Shown: positions 18,987-28,303 of the stretch, piece after piece
Position numbering within the stretch: the stretch's first letter is position 1
Layout: every line of letters begins with the position of its first letter
Translations under genes and position numbers: made by a program
The notes under the pieces: model-generated
What the model saw: the letters and a program-made list of their open reading frames with translations, nothing else
What the model was told of the DNA's origin: nothing
The model's database searches: none
NCBI RefSeq assembly: GCF_002220095.1
Contig: NZ_CP022372.1
Coordinates: 2,514,501-2,578,500, forward strand
From: Bosea sp. AS-1
GTDB lineage: Bacteria; Pseudomonadota; Alphaproteobacteria; Rhizobiales; Beijerinckiaceae
Direction of reading: 5' to 3'
Length of the DNA stretch: 64,000 bases

Positions 18987-19739
18987 ATGTTCGACATCGC
19001 CTGGAGCGAAATGGTGCTGATCGGCGCGGTCGCGCTCGTCGTGATCGGCCCGAAGGATCTGCCGAAAGTCCTGCGCACGGTCGGCCAGACCGTCGGCAAG
19101 GTGCGGCGCATGGCGGCCGAATTCCAGGGCCAGTTCAACGAGGCGATGCGCGAGGCCGAACTCGCGGATCTGAAGAAGCAGGTCGAGGATGTCGGCGGCA
19201 GTGTCTCGAGCGCGCTCGAGACGAGCCCGACGCCCAGCACCGACTACAAGCCGATCGAGGAGCCCAAGGATTTTTCAGCGTTGGCCGGGACCGGCGATGT
19301 GGCGAAGCCGGACGCAGCGGCGCTGAAGGAGGCGGAAGCCAAGCTGGCGGCGCTTCCGGTGCCCGAACCGCCGCCGGTCGACGTCGCCGGCCAAGCGCCG
19401 GCCGCGAAGCCGAAGCGCGCCCGCAAGCCGAAAGCCGAACCGGCCGGTTCAACCGGGGAAGCTCCCGCGGTGGAGGTCACGGCGGTGAATGAGGCGCCAG
19501 CCAAGCCGGTCCGTGCCCGCAAGCCGAAGGCAGAGCCGGTTGCTCCAGCGGAGGAGGCTCCTGCAGCGAATGTCGCGACGGCTGATGAGGCGTCGGCCAA
19601 GCCGGCTCGTGCCCGCCGGTCCAAGACAGCCGTCATTGAAGTCGCAGCCGCGGCTCAGGACGAGGCGGCCGCGCCCGCGAAGACCGCCCGCAAGCGCAAG
19701 CCGAAAGCCGCCGTGAAGGGCGAGGGGAGTTCCGCATGA
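18987..19739 (+). CDS. tatB: Twin-arginine translocase subunit TatB
   Basis: The substrate-docking partner of TatC: 250 residues starting [30 protein letters not shown], with the TatB-typical early Glu in the membrane helix and the GPKDLP hinge, followed by the amphipathic helix [20 protein letters not shown]. The tail (130 onward) is long and built from imperfect repeats of an Ala/Pro/Lys/Arg unit resembling [12 protein letters not shown], seen three to four times. TatB proteins of relatives also have extended tails, but their function is unknown. The last four bases overlap the tatC start (ATGA). Confidence 0.94.
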   Translation: MFDIAWSEMVLIGAVALVVIGPKDLPKVLRTVGQTVGKVRRMAAEFQGQFNEAMREAELADLKKQVEDVGGSVSSALETSPTPSTDYKPIEEPKDFSALAGTGDVAKPDAAALKEAEAKLAALPVPEPPPVDVAGQAPAAKPKRARKPKAEPAGSTGEAPAVEVTAVNEAPAKPVRARKPKAEPVAPAEEAPAANVATADEASAKPARARRSKTAVIEVAAAAQDEAAAPAKTARKRKPKAAVKGEGSSA

Positions 19740-20545
19740 GCGTCGCCAATCCTCGCGAGGGCGAGGACGAGATCGAGGCCTCGCGCGCGCCGCTTCTCGA
19801 TCACCTGATCGAATTGCGTTCACGGCTGATCAAGTCGCTGATCGCCTTCCTGATCATGTTCTTCATCTGCTTCGGCTTCTCGACGCGGATCTACAACATC
19901 CTCGTGCTGCCCTATGTCTGGGCGGCGGGGAATGCGGCCAATGCGCAGCTGATCTATACCGGTCCGCTCGAGCTGTTTTTCACCCACATCAAGGTGGCGG
20001 CCTTCGGTGCTGGCTTCTTCGCGTTTCCGGTGATCGCGACGCAGCTCTACAAATTCGTCGCGCCGGGGCTCTACAAGAACGAGAAGGCGGCTTTCGCGCC
20101 CTATCTCGTCGCGACGCCGGTGTTCTTCACCCTCGGCGCGATGCTGGTCTTCTTCTTTGCCATGCCGGTGCTGATGAAGTTCTCGCTCGGCATGCAGCAG
20201 GCCGCGACCGAGACGCAGGCGGGGATCGCACTGCTGCCGAAGGTCAGCGAGTATCTCTCGCTGATCATGACGCTGATCTTCGCCTTCGGCGTTGCCTTCC
20301 AGCTGCCGGTGATCCTGACGCTGCTCGGACAGGCAGGCATCATCGATTCGCAGTTCCTGAAGGACAAGCGTCGCTACGCCATCGTCTTCGTCTTCATCGT
20401 GGCAGCTGTGCTGACCCCGCCGGACATCCTGTCACAGCTCATGCTGGCCGTGCCGATGCTGCTGCTCTACGAACTCTCGGTGTTCTCGGTGCGGCGCGTC
20501 GAGAAGAAGCAGGAAGCGGCTAAGGCGGCAGCGGACGCCGAGTAA
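19736..20545 (+). CDS. tatC: Twin-arginine translocase subunit TatC
   Basis: The polytopic receptor of the Tat system that reads the twin-arginine signal. It has 269 residues with six membrane helices. Conserved features are the N-terminal [17 protein letters not shown] (with the Glu in HLIELR), the periplasmic [36 protein letters not shown] loop and [21 protein letters not shown]. It overlaps tatB by four bases, which indicates translational coupling. Confidence 0.97.
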   Translation: MSVANPREGEDEIEASRAPLLDHLIELRSRLIKSLIAFLIMFFICFGFSTRIYNILVLPYVWAAGNAANAQLIYTGPLELFFTHIKVAAFGAGFFAFPVIATQLYKFVAPGLYKNEKAAFAPYLVATPVFFTLGAMLVFFFAMPVLMKFSLGMQQAATETQAGIALLPKVSEYLSLIMTLIFAFGVAFQLPVILTLLGQAGIIDSQFLKDKRRYAIVFVFIVAAVLTPPDILSQLMLAVPMLLLYELSVFSVRRVEKKQEAAKAAADAE

Positions 20546-20676
20546 GATATCGGCCTCGTGCCTGCCCTCATGGCCGGCAAACGTACATCAATGCGCGCAG
20601 AGTGGTTCCCTCCTGCGCGATCCCGGTCTAGAGCATGCGTCGCTACATTCCGTAGCGATGCATGGCCTGAAAGACG

Positions 20677-21978
20677 ATGTACGACATCCGATGGATTCGC
20701 GAGAACGCCGCGGCGTTCGACAGGGGATTGACGCGACGGGGGCTGGAGCCGCTGTCGTCCTCGCTGCTCGAACTCGACGATAGGCGCCGCTCCGCCATCG
20801 CAAAGGCGCAGGCCACGCAGGAACGCCGCAACGCCCTCTCCAAGGAGATCGGCAAGGCGATGGGCGCGAAGGATGTCGCGCTCGCCGACAAGCTCAAGGC
20901 CGAAGTAGCAGCGCTCAAGGAAGAGCAGCCGGCGCTCGAGGCCGAGGAGAAGGCCGCCAAGGACGCGCTCGACGAGACGCTCGCAGCGATCCCGAACACG
21001 CCGTTCGACGATGTGCCCGACGGTGCCGACGAGCACGACAACGTCGTGCTGCACGTCCATGGCGTGAGGCCGGAGGAGCGTGGGCTGCTCAAGGGCGTCA
21101 ACGATCCCAAGCAGCATTTCGAGCTCGGCGAAGCCCTCGGCCAGATGGATTTCGAAAAGGCCGCCAAGCTCTCGGGCGCGCGCTTCGTCGTCTTGCAGAA
21201 CCAGATCGCGCGGCTCTCGCGGGCGATCGGGCAGTTCATGCTCGACACCCACACCGAGGAACACGGCTACACCGAGGTCAATCCGCCGCTGCTGGTGCGT
21301 GACGACGCGATGTTCGGTACGGCGCAATTGCCGAAGTTTCGCGAGGATCAGTTCCGTGCCGGCGAGGAGCACTGGTTGATCCCGACCGCCGAGGTGCCGC
21401 TGACCAATCTGGCAAGGGAATCAATTCTTTCGGAACAGGAGCTGCCGCTTCGATTCACTGCGCTCACACCCTGCTTTCGCTCGGAGGCCGGCTCTGCCGG
21501 GCGCGATACGCGCGGCATGTTGCGACAGCATCAGTTCGAGAAGGTCGAGCTCGTCTCGATCACGGCGCCCGAAAAGTCGCGCGAGGAGCATGAGCGCATG
21601 CTCGCCTGCGCCGAGGCCGTGCTGAAGAAGCTCGACCTGCATTACCGCGTGATGACTTTGTGCACCGGGGATATGGGCTTCGCCTCGCAGAAGACCTGGG
21701 ACATCGAGGCCTGGCTGCCGGGGCAGAAGACCTATCGCGAGATCTCGTCCTGCTCGGTCTGTGGCGATTTCCAGGCGCGGCGGATGAACGCCCGCTACAA
21801 GACCAGGGACGGCAAGGGGCCGTTCTTCGTCCACACCCTCAACGGTTCGGGCACGGCGGTTGGCCGGGCGCTGATCGCGGTGATGGAGAACTACCAGAAC
21901 GCCGACGGCTCGATCACGGTGCCCGACGTGCTGGTTCCCTATATGCGCGGTGTGACCAAGATCGAGAAGGCGGCCTGA
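20677..21978 (+). CDS. serS: Seryl-tRNA synthetase
   Basis: A class II synthetase that charges tRNA-Ser and tRNA-Sec. The 433-residue protein has the N-terminal coiled-coil arm that holds the tRNA variable loop (about 30-105), motif 2 in [27 protein letters not shown] and motif 3 in [19 protein letters not shown]. The length is normal. It sits between tatC and surE, one base before the latter's ATG, so serS-surE are very likely cotranscribed. The 131-base leader shows no T-box or other riboswitch features. Confidence 0.97.
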   Translation: MYDIRWIRENAAAFDRGLTRRGLEPLSSSLLELDDRRRSAIAKAQATQERRNALSKEIGKAMGAKDVALADKLKAEVAALKEEQPALEAEEKAAKDALDETLAAIPNTPFDDVPDGADEHDNVVLHVHGVRPEERGLLKGVNDPKQHFELGEALGQMDFEKAAKLSGARFVVLQNQIARLSRAIGQFMLDTHTEEHGYTEVNPPLLVRDDAMFGTAQLPKFREDQFRAGEEHWLIPTAEVPLTNLARESILSEQELPLRFTALTPCFRSEAGSAGRDTRGMLRQHQFEKVELVSITAPEKSREEHERMLACAEAVLKKLDLHYRVMTLCTGDMGFASQKTWDIEAWLPGQKTYREISSCSVCGDFQARRMNARYKTRDGKGPFFVHTLNGSGTAVGRALIAVMENYQNADGSITVPDVLVPYMRGVTKIEKAA

Positions 21979-21979
21979 G

Positions 21980-22741
21980 ATGCGGATCCTCGTAACCAAC
22001 GATGACGGTATCCACGCCGAGGGGCTGGAGGTGCTGGAGCGCGTCGCGCGCCAGCTCTCCGACGATGTCTGGGTCGTGGCGCCGGAAAGCGACCAGTCCG
22101 GCGTCGCCCATTCGCTGTCGCTGTCGAACCCGCTGCGCCTGCGCCAGATCAGCGAGAAGCGCTTCGCCGTGGCCGGCACCCCGACCGATTGCGTCATCAT
22201 GGCGGTGCGCTCGATTCTGGCCGAGGCCAAGCCCGACCTCGTGCTTTCCGGCGTCAACCGCGGCTCGAACGTCGCCGAGGACGTGACCTATTCCGGCACG
22301 ATCGCGGCGGCGATGGAGGGCACGTTGCTTGGCATTCCCTCGATCGCCGTGAGTCAGGCCTATACGCCGGGCGATCGCAACACCATCCGCTGGGACTGTG
22401 CCGAGAGCCATGCGCCCGGCATCATCCGGCGGCTGCTGGAGGAGGGCATTCCCGAGGGCGTGCTCTTCAACCTCAACTTCCCCAATGCGGGGCCGAGCGA
22501 GGTCGAGGGCGTCTCCGTCACGGTGCAGGGGCGGCGCGACCAGGAACTGGTCAAGCTCGAGCCGCGCAAGGATGGGCGGGGCAATCCCTATTACTGGATC
22601 GCCTTCCAGCGCAGCCGCAAGGAGCCGGCGAACGGCACCGATCTGCGCGCCATGGCGGAGAAGCGCATTTCGGTCACGCCGCTGGAACTCGACCTGACCC
22701 ATGAGCCGACGCTGACGCGCTTCGCGCGGGTCTTCGCCTGA
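21980..22741 (+). CDS. surE: 5'/3'-nucleotidase SurE
   Basis: A metal-dependent nucleoside monophosphatase linked to stationary-phase survival. The 253-residue protein starts [19 protein letters not shown]; the Asp8-Asp9 pair binds the metal. [42 protein letters not shown] and SIAVSQ complete the family motifs. It begins one base after the serS stop and is followed by pcm, a pairing conserved across proteobacteria. Confidence 0.96.
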   Translation: MRILVTNDDGIHAEGLEVLERVARQLSDDVWVVAPESDQSGVAHSLSLSNPLRLRQISEKRFAVAGTPTDCVIMAVRSILAEAKPDLVLSGVNRGSNVAEDVTYSGTIAAAMEGTLLGIPSIAVSQAYTPGDRNTIRWDCAESHAPGIIRRLLEEGIPEGVLFNLNFPNAGPSEVEGVSVTVQGRRDQELVKLEPRKDGRGNPYYWIAFQRSRKEPANGTDLRAMAEKRISVTPLELDLTHEPTLTRFARVFA

Positions 22742-22760
22742 GGCACTGCGGGGAGGGGGC

Positions 22761-23423
22761 ATGAGCGACGAGGTGCCGGCCAGCGAGGGCGAGCGCACCG
22801 TCGCTTTCCTGCTCTCCCTGCGCGCGCGTGGTGTACGCGACCTCGCGCTGCTGCGCGCGATGGAGCGTGTGCCGCGCGATCGATTCGCGCCGGCGCGCTT
22901 TGCCGATCTGGCGCGGCAGGACGTGTCGGTCCCGCTGCCTTGCGGCCAGACCATGACCGCGCCCTACACGGTCGCGAGCCTGCTCGTCGCCCTCGACATG
23001 CAGCCGGGCGCGCGCGTGCTCGAGGTCGGTACGGGCTCCGGCTATGTCTCGACGCTGCTCGCCGCGATGGGCGGGGAGGTCGTTTCGCTGGAACGCTATC
23101 GCTCGCTCGCGCTCGCTGCGCACGAACGCGTTTCCGGCAGCGGCTTCGGCCAGGCGGTGGATTTGCGTCATGCCGACGGTTTCCAACCCGATCGCACGCT
23201 CGGGCGCTTCGATCGCATCCTCGTCAACGGCGTGACCAGTGCCGTGCCCGAGACGCTGCTGACCCGGCTTTCGCCGGGCGGGCGCCTGGTGGGCGCGCTG
23301 CGGATCGAAGGCATCGCGCGCCGTGTGGTGGTGAGCCGCCTCGACGACAGCCAGTTCGACCACGCGACCGGACCGGTGGTTCGCTTGCCGCCGCTGATCC
23401 CCGGCCGTTCGCAGGCGCTCTAG
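22761..23423 (+). CDS. pcm: Protein-L-isoaspartate O-methyltransferase
   Basis: A SAM-dependent enzyme that methylates isoaspartyl residues in ageing proteins to start their repair. The 220-residue protein has VPRDRFAPARFADLARQDVSVPLPCGQTMTAPYTVA (substrate region) and the SAM-binding VLEVGTGSGYVSTLLAAMGGEVVSLER. It follows surE by 19 bases and precedes the NlpD-like gene, reproducing the surE-pcm-nlpD order known upstream of rpoS in gammaproteobacteria; no rpoS follows here. Confidence 0.94.
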   Translation: MSDEVPASEGERTVAFLLSLRARGVRDLALLRAMERVPRDRFAPARFADLARQDVSVPLPCGQTMTAPYTVASLLVALDMQPGARVLEVGTGSGYVSTLLAAMGGEVVSLERYRSLALAAHERVSGSGFGQAVDLRHADGFQPDRTLGRFDRILVNGVTSAVPETLLTRLSPGGRLVGALRIEGIARRVVVSRLDDSQFDHATGPVVRLPPLIPGRSQAL

Positions 23424-23566
23424 GACTTTCGCCCATCGCGTAGCCGGGCGAGGGGGGCAAAAAAATCGAAAAAGGTGAATCGAAATCCGCGAGCGAAACT
23501 TTTTCGTAACCTGAACGGGACTTTAATGACCGTCATCGAGTTGCGTCGTTCGCGAGTACTCTGTCC

Positions 23567-24922
23567 ATGCTTAGTCAAGCCGGAACGGTCAAATCCCGTC
23601 TCCTTTGCCGTCTCTCGACGGTCTGCCTGCTTGCCCTGGGTGTCAGCGCCTGCTCGTCCGAGGCGGTGCGCTTCACCGAGACGCCCTTCGACAATCCGTT
23701 CAGGACGGCTCAGGCCTCTCCGATGCGCGATCCGGTGACCACCGGCTCGATCGGTTCGAGCGCTGGCGCGCCGCTGCAGCCGGTGCCGTCCGCGCCGGTC
23801 ATTCGTTCGCAGGCGCTGCCTCCTCCTCAGTCCTCCGTTGCGATGCGGCCGGCTCCGGTCGCCGCTCCCGCGCCGTCGGCGCAGCCGGTCGGCGGCGGCG
23901 CGGCCGGCTGGAGCGCTCAGGGTGGCACGCCGGTCGTGCTCGCCCAGGGCGAGACGCTGGACATGATCTCCTCGCGCTACGGTGTGCCGCGTGCCGCCCT
24001 GATGTCGGCGAACGGGCTGAGCAATGCCAATGTGGCTCCCGGCACGCGCCTGACGATCCCCGTCTATAACGCCGGTGGCGCTGCCGTGGCTGCTGCCGAG
24101 CCGGTCCGTCGCGCCGCGTCGTCTGCCGCCGAGCAGCGCGGCTTCGTTTCGGGCCCGGCGCCGGCGCGCCAGGCGGTCGCCGACGCCCGCTCCCAAGCTC
24201 GCAGTGCAGCCGAGACGAAGACTGCAGCCGCCGCCGAGGCAAAAGCCAAGGCCGAAGCCGATGCGCAGGCCATGCGGGAATCCCGTGCCCGCTTCGCTGC
24301 CGAAGCCAAGGCCAAGGCCGAGGCGCGCAAGGTGTCCGCCATTCCCACGACCCGCCCCGTCGCGGAAGCCAAGCCGGCACGTCCGGCCAAGGTCGCGGCA
24401 CCCGTTGCGGAGCCGGCCCGGCCGGTTGCCGTCGCCAGCGCGCCTGCCACCGAGCCGAAGCCGGCTCCGGTCGCGAAGGCCGAGCCCGCGCCGGAGCCCA
24501 AGACCACCGCCAGCCTGCCGAAGCAGCCCGAAGCGGCTTCGTCGAGCGCCGACAAAGCCGATTTCCGTTGGCCGGCTCGCGGCCGGGTGATCTCGGGCTT
24601 CAGCGGCAAGGGTGGCAATGAGGGCATCAATATCGCGGTGCCGGACGGCACGCCGGTCAAGGCTACCGAGGAAGGCACTGTCGCCTATGCCGGCAGCGAG
24701 CTGAAGGGCTACGGCAATCTCGTCCTGATCCGTCATCCGAACGGCTACGTTTCGGCCTACGCCCATAACGGCGAGCTCAAGGTGAAGCGCGGCGATGTGG
24801 TGAAGCGCGGCCAGGTTGTCGCCAGCTCCGGCCAGAGCGGCAACGTCTCCTCGCCGCAGCTGCACTTCGAACTGCGCAAGGGTTCCACGCCGGTCGACCC
24901 GACGCCTTACCTGAACAACTGA
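23567..24922 (+). CDS. nlpD: NlpD-like lipoprotein with LysM and degenerate LytM (M23) domain
   Basis: A 451-residue envelope lipoprotein. The signal peptide ends in the lipobox LGVSAC with Cys29. A LysM module for glycan binding follows (about 123-167), then an Ala/Pro/Lys-rich linker (170-330) and a C-terminal M23 fold (about 340-447). The zinc ligands of active M23 enzymes are lost: the HxxxD position reads N351-E-G-I-N355 and the HxH position reads Q431-L-H433; only H400 (YAHN) and H433 remain. Such degenerate LytM domains do not cut peptidoglycan but activate amidases at the septum, as in E. coli NlpD and EnvC. Its place after surE-pcm supports NlpD. Confidence 0.88.
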   Translation: MLSQAGTVKSRLLCRLSTVCLLALGVSACSSEAVRFTETPFDNPFRTAQASPMRDPVTTGSIGSSAGAPLQPVPSAPVIRSQALPPPQSSVAMRPAPVAAPAPSAQPVGGGAAGWSAQGGTPVVLAQGETLDMISSRYGVPRAALMSANGLSNANVAPGTRLTIPVYNAGGAAVAAAEPVRRAASSAAEQRGFVSGPAPARQAVADARSQARSAAETKTAAAAEAKAKAEADAQAMRESRARFAAEAKAKAEARKVSAIPTTRPVAEAKPARPAKVAAPVAEPARPVAVASAPATEPKPAPVAKAEPAPEPKTTASLPKQPEAASSSADKADFRWPARGRVISGFSGKGGNEGINIAVPDGTPVKATEEGTVAYAGSELKGYGNLVLIRHPNGYVSAYAHNGELKVKRGDVVKRGQVVASSGQSGNVSSPQLHFELRKGSTPVDPTPYLNN

Positions 24923-24987
24923 TCGAAGCCGCCCAATCCGGTTTCAAACTTCGATCGGTACCCGCGAGACCCCGCCGGTCGAACTAG

Positions 24988-25022
24988 AAACGGGACGGAC
25001 CAGGAGGTCCGTCCCGTTTTTT
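24988..25022 (+). terminator. Intrinsic terminator after nlpD
   Basis: A 13-bp perfect stem AAACGGGACGGAC / GTCCGTCCCGTTT with a 6-base loop runs into six T. It ends the serS-nlpD transcription block. The A-run on the other side of the stem could also help terminate the opposing ATPase gene. Confidence 0.9.
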
Positions 25023-25103
25023 ACTGTTGACCGGGGGCGACGTCGCCCCGGGCGTTGCGATGCGCAGACCCGGGATGACGCTCGTCTACGTCCCCAGCCG
25101 CGT

Positions 25104-25994
25104 TCAGCTTTCGATCCGCTTTCCGAGGCGGCCGGCGAGGTCCTGGATATATTGCCAGGCGGTGCGGCCGGAGCGCGAGCCGCGGGTCGTCGACCACTCG
25201 AGTGCGTCGCGACGCAGTTCCTCGGGTGCGATCGCCAGCCCGAAATGGCCGACATAGCCGTTGATCATCTCCAGATATTCGTCCTGGCTGCATTTGTGGA
25301 AGCCGAGCCAGAGGCCGAAGCGGTCGGAGAGCGAGACCTTCTCCTCGATGGCCTCACCCGGATTGATCGAGGTCGCGCGCTCATTGTCCATCATGTCGCG
25401 CGGCAGCAGATGGCGGCGATTCGACGTCGCGTAGAAGACGACATTCTCGGGCCGCCCCTCGACGCCGCCATCGAGCACCGCCTTCAACGATTTGTAGGAG
25501 GTGTCGTCGCTGTCGAAGGACAGATCGTCGCAGAAGACGATGGCGCGGTGCGGGTCGCTGCGCAACTGCCCCATCAGCGCAGGCAGACTCTCGATGTCCT
25601 CGCGATGGATCTCGATCAGCTTCAGCGGGAGCTCGCCCTTCGGCAGGTGCTGGTTGGTGTCGGCATGGACCGCCTTGACCAGTGAGGATTTGCCCATGCC
25701 GCGCGCACCCCACAGCAGCACGTTGTTCGCCGGCAGGCCCTTGGCGAAGCGCTCGGTGTTCTCTGCCAGCGTGTCGCGGACGCGATCCACGCCGCGCAGC
25801 AGCGCCAGCGCGACGCGGTTGACCTTCGGCACCGGCACGAGTTCAGAGCCTGCCGCCTGCCAGACGAAGGCATCTGCCGCGGCGAGGTCGATCGGCTTGC
25901 GCGGGGGAGGGGCGATGCGCTCGAGCGCGGAAGCGATCCGCAGCAGGGTTGCAAGCGTCTCGGCGGCGGTCTGGTCGCTGGTCTTGTCGGTCAT
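25104..25994 (-). CDS. DUF815-family AAA+ ATPase
   Basis: A 296-residue P-loop ATPase of the DUF815 family, commonly found next to yajC in alphaproteobacteria; its cellular role is not established. Visible motifs are the Walker A GARGMGKSSL, the Walker B-like IVFCDDLSFD, the sensor-like FYATSNRRHLLPRDM, and a C-terminal lid (YIQDLAGRLGKRI). The ATG at 25994 is chosen because the homologous part starts soon after; the frame extends to 26093 across a palindrome, which is unlikely to be coding. It is divergent from yajC. Confidence 0.87.
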   Translation of the reverse strand: MTDKTSDQTAAETLATLLRIASALERIAPPPRKPIDLAAADAFVWQAAGSELVPVPKVNRVALALLRGVDRVRDTLAENTERFAKGLPANNVLLWGARGMGKSSLVKAVHADTNQHLPKGELPLKLIEIHREDIESLPALMGQLRSDPHRAIVFCDDLSFDSDDTSYKSLKAVLDGGVEGRPENVVFYATSNRRHLLPRDMMDNERATSINPGEAIEEKVSLSDRFGLWLGFHKCSQDEYLEMINGYVGHFGLAIAPEELRRDALEWSTTRGSRSGRTAWQYIQDLAGRLGKRIES

Positions 25995-26028
25995 GTGGCA
26001 TGCGCCTTCTGGTTTGGCTGGCAACCGT

Positions 26029-26048
26029 ACCGTACCGTCCGGTACGGT
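26029..26048. promoter_or_regulatory. Palindrome resembling a TetR-type operator
   Basis: Two perfect 9-bp arms, ACCGTACCG and CGGTACGGT, are separated by two bases, and an extra ACCG half-unit sits just before. The site is 35 bases upstream of the DUF815 ATPase start and about 110 bases upstream of the putative yajC promoter. Length and symmetry fit TetR-family operators, but no TetR gene is adjacent. Confidence 0.5.
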
Positions 26049-26153
26049 TGCGCGCCTAGCTAAACCGCGTTGCGCGATCTTGCGCAAGGGCATTGCGCGA
26101 ATGGCGGCAAGCTCATAGGTGAGGAACGCGCCCGGGCAACCGGGCGTGTCCGA

Positions 26154-26181
26154 TTGATTTCATGGCATTGCTGGCTATAGT
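26154..26181 (+). promoter_or_regulatory. Putative sigma-70 promoter of yajC-secDF
   Basis: A -35 TTGATT (26154-26159) is separated by 16 bases from the -10 TATAGT (26176-26181). The start of transcription would be near 26188, giving a leader of about 90 bases before the yajC GTG. Confidence 0.45.
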
Positions 26182-26280
26182 CCGCGCGATTTTCCGGCCG
26201 GGCGATGCTTTTGGCATGTCTTTCCGTGGTGAGCCTCGCGTCCCGGCGGCGCGCAGCTTCCGCATCAAAGGAGTGTTTTT

Positions 26281-26607
26281 GTGATCACCCCCGCTTTCGC
26301 CCAGGCGACAGGAGCCGGCGGCGGCGCCGACATGCTGATCCAGCTGGTGCCGTTCCTTCTGATCTTCGTCATCATGTGGTTCCTGATCATCCGGCCGCAG
26401 CAGCGCCGGGCCAAGACGCATCAGGAGATGATCAAGAACGTGCGCCGCGGCGACACGATCGTCACCTCGGGCGGCCTGGTCGCGAAGGTGTCGAAGGTGG
26501 TCGACGACGGCGAGATCGAGGCCGAGATCGCCGATGGCGTGCGCGTGCGCATCGTGCGCGGCATGATCCAGGACGTCCGCTCCAAGACCGAGCCGGTCAA
26601 GAACTGA
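26281..26607 (+). CDS. yajC: Preprotein translocase subunit YajC
   Basis: A small SecDF-associated membrane protein of 108 residues. It has one membrane helix (about 17-40, MLIQLVPFLLIFVIMWFLII) followed by the family hallmark RPQQRRAKTHQEMIKNVRRGDTIVTSGGLVAKV and a small beta-rich cytosolic domain. The start is a GTG at 26281, nine bases after an AAAGGAG ribosome site. It is the first gene of yajC-secD-secF. Confidence 0.95.
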   Translation: MITPAFAQATGAGGGADMLIQLVPFLLIFVIMWFLIIRPQQRRAKTHQEMIKNVRRGDTIVTSGGLVAKVSKVVDDGEIEAEIADGVRVRIVRGMIQDVRSKTEPVKN

Positions 26608-26665
26608 GGCGATGAGCCGGCCTCGTCGCGAGGCCGGCCACCCCCAACAAGGCTGATCACGCAAG

Positions 26666-28276
26666 ATGCTTCGTCTCCAGGCCCGCAAGGTCATTCTCGT
26701 CCTGCTCGTGCTGCTCTTCGGCTGCGGGCTCGCCGTGCCGAACCTGTTCTCGCCGGAGACGCGCAAAGCGATCGAGGAGAATGCTCCCTCCTGGATTCCG
26801 CGCTTCCTGCTGCCGGTCCATGCGGTGGTGCTCGGTCTCGATCTGCAGGGTGGCTCCCACGTCCTGCTCGAGATCGACCGCGCCGACCTGATCCGCAGCC
26901 AGGTGACGCAGCTGCGCGACGACACCCGCCGCATCCTGCGCGAGGAGCGCGTCAGCCTGCAGGGCGGCATCCAGACCACGCAACGCGGCGTGCAGATGCG
27001 GATCACCGACGCGGCGGAGCGCGAACGCGTGCTGCCGAAGCTGCGCGAGCTTTCACAGCCGGTCGGTACTCTCGGCGCGTTCGGGCCTTCGGGCAACCAG
27101 TCCATCGCGATCACCGAACAGCCTGACGGGCTGGTCCAGCTCGCGGTCACCGAGGCCGGTTCGAACGAGCGTATCCGCCGTGCCGTCGAACAGGCGATGG
27201 AAGTGCTGCGCCGGCGCGTCGACGCGCTCGGCACGACCGAGCCGAACATCCAGCGCCAGGGCCTGGACCGCATCCTCGTCCAGGTTCCCGGCCTGCAGGA
27301 TTCGCAGCGCCTGAAGGAAATCCTCGGCGATACCGCGAAGCTCGAATTCCGGCTCCTCGGCGACGCCAACAGCACCGATGTCGACATGCTGCCCTCGCAG
27401 GATTCGGGCGGTCAACCGGTGCCCGTGCTGCGTCAGCCGGTCGTCGACGGCGCCGATCTCGTCGATGCGCAGCCCTCCTTCGATTCGCGTACCGGCCAGC
27501 CGATCGTGAATTTCCGCTTCAACATCCGCGGCGCTCAGCGCTTCGGCCAGATCACCACCGAGAATCTTGGCCGGCCGCTCGCCATCGTGCTCGACAACAA
27601 GGTGATCTCCTCGCCGGTCATCCAGTCGCCGATCACCGGCGGCTCGGGCCAGATCTCCGGCAACTTCACCGTCCAGCAGGTCAACAATCTTGCGATCCTG
27701 CTGCGTGCCGGTGCGCTGCCCGCCAAGATGACGATCGTCGAGGAGCGCACCGTCGGCCCCGGCCTCGGCGCCGACTCGATCCATGCCGGCAAGCTCGCGA
27801 CCCTGATCGCCGGCGTCTTCGTCGTGATCTACATGCTCGCGAGCTACGGCATCTTCGGGCTGATCGCGAGCATCGCACTCTTCGTCCATGTCTGCCTGAT
27901 CTTCGGCCTGATGTCGCTGATCGGCGCGACGATGACGCTGCCCGGCATCGCCGGCATCGTGCTGACCATCGGCACGGCTGTCGACTCGAACGTGCTGATC
28001 TACGAACGCATGCGCGAAGAGGAGCATCAGGGCCGCTCGCTGGTCTCTGCCCTCGAGGCCGGCTTCCAGCGCGCCTTCGCGACCATCATTGACTCCAATG
28101 TCACCATGCTGATCGCGGCGGTGGCGCTGTTCGCGCTGGGCTCCGGGCCGGTGCGCGGCTTCGCGGTGGTGTTCATCCTCGGCATTCTCACCACGGTCAT
28201 CACCGCGGTGACGCTGACGCGGATGCTGATCGCCGTCTGGTACCGCTGGGCCAAGCCCAAGCACCTTCCGTTCTGA
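26666..28276 (+). CDS. secD: Protein translocase subunit SecD
   Basis: The larger subunit of the proton-driven SecDF motor that pulls preproteins through SecYEG on the periplasmic side. The 536-residue protein has an N-terminal membrane helix, GLDLQGGSHVLLEID (the SecD signature), the large periplasmic P1 domain and five C-terminal helices, with MTIVEERTVGPGLGADSI before TM2 and GTAVDSNVLIYERMREE (the conserved Asp of the proton path) between helices. secF follows after a 27-base gap, so the two are in one operon. Confidence 0.97.
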   Translation: MLRLQARKVILVLLVLLFGCGLAVPNLFSPETRKAIEENAPSWIPRFLLPVHAVVLGLDLQGGSHVLLEIDRADLIRSQVTQLRDDTRRILREERVSLQGGIQTTQRGVQMRITDAAERERVLPKLRELSQPVGTLGAFGPSGNQSIAITEQPDGLVQLAVTEAGSNERIRRAVEQAMEVLRRRVDALGTTEPNIQRQGLDRILVQVPGLQDSQRLKEILGDTAKLEFRLLGDANSTDVDMLPSQDSGGQPVPVLRQPVVDGADLVDAQPSFDSRTGQPIVNFRFNIRGAQRFGQITTENLGRPLAIVLDNKVISSPVIQSPITGGSGQISGNFTVQQVNNLAILLRAGALPAKMTIVEERTVGPGLGADSIHAGKLATLIAGVFVVIYMLASYGIFGLIASIALFVHVCLIFGLMSLIGATMTLPGIAGIVLTIGTAVDSNVLIYERMREEEHQGRSLVSALEAGFQRAFATIIDSNVTMLIAAVALFALGSGPVRGFAVVFILGILTTVITAVTLTRMLIAVWYRWAKPKHLPF

Positions 28277-28303
28277 CGCTGCCAACCCTTCAGGAGATTG
28301 GCC

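Noticed and set aside
20546..20676. Possible T-box or attenuator before serS
   Set aside because: No specifier, T-box sequence or terminator/antiterminator pair is visible, and T-boxes are rare in alphaproteobacteria.
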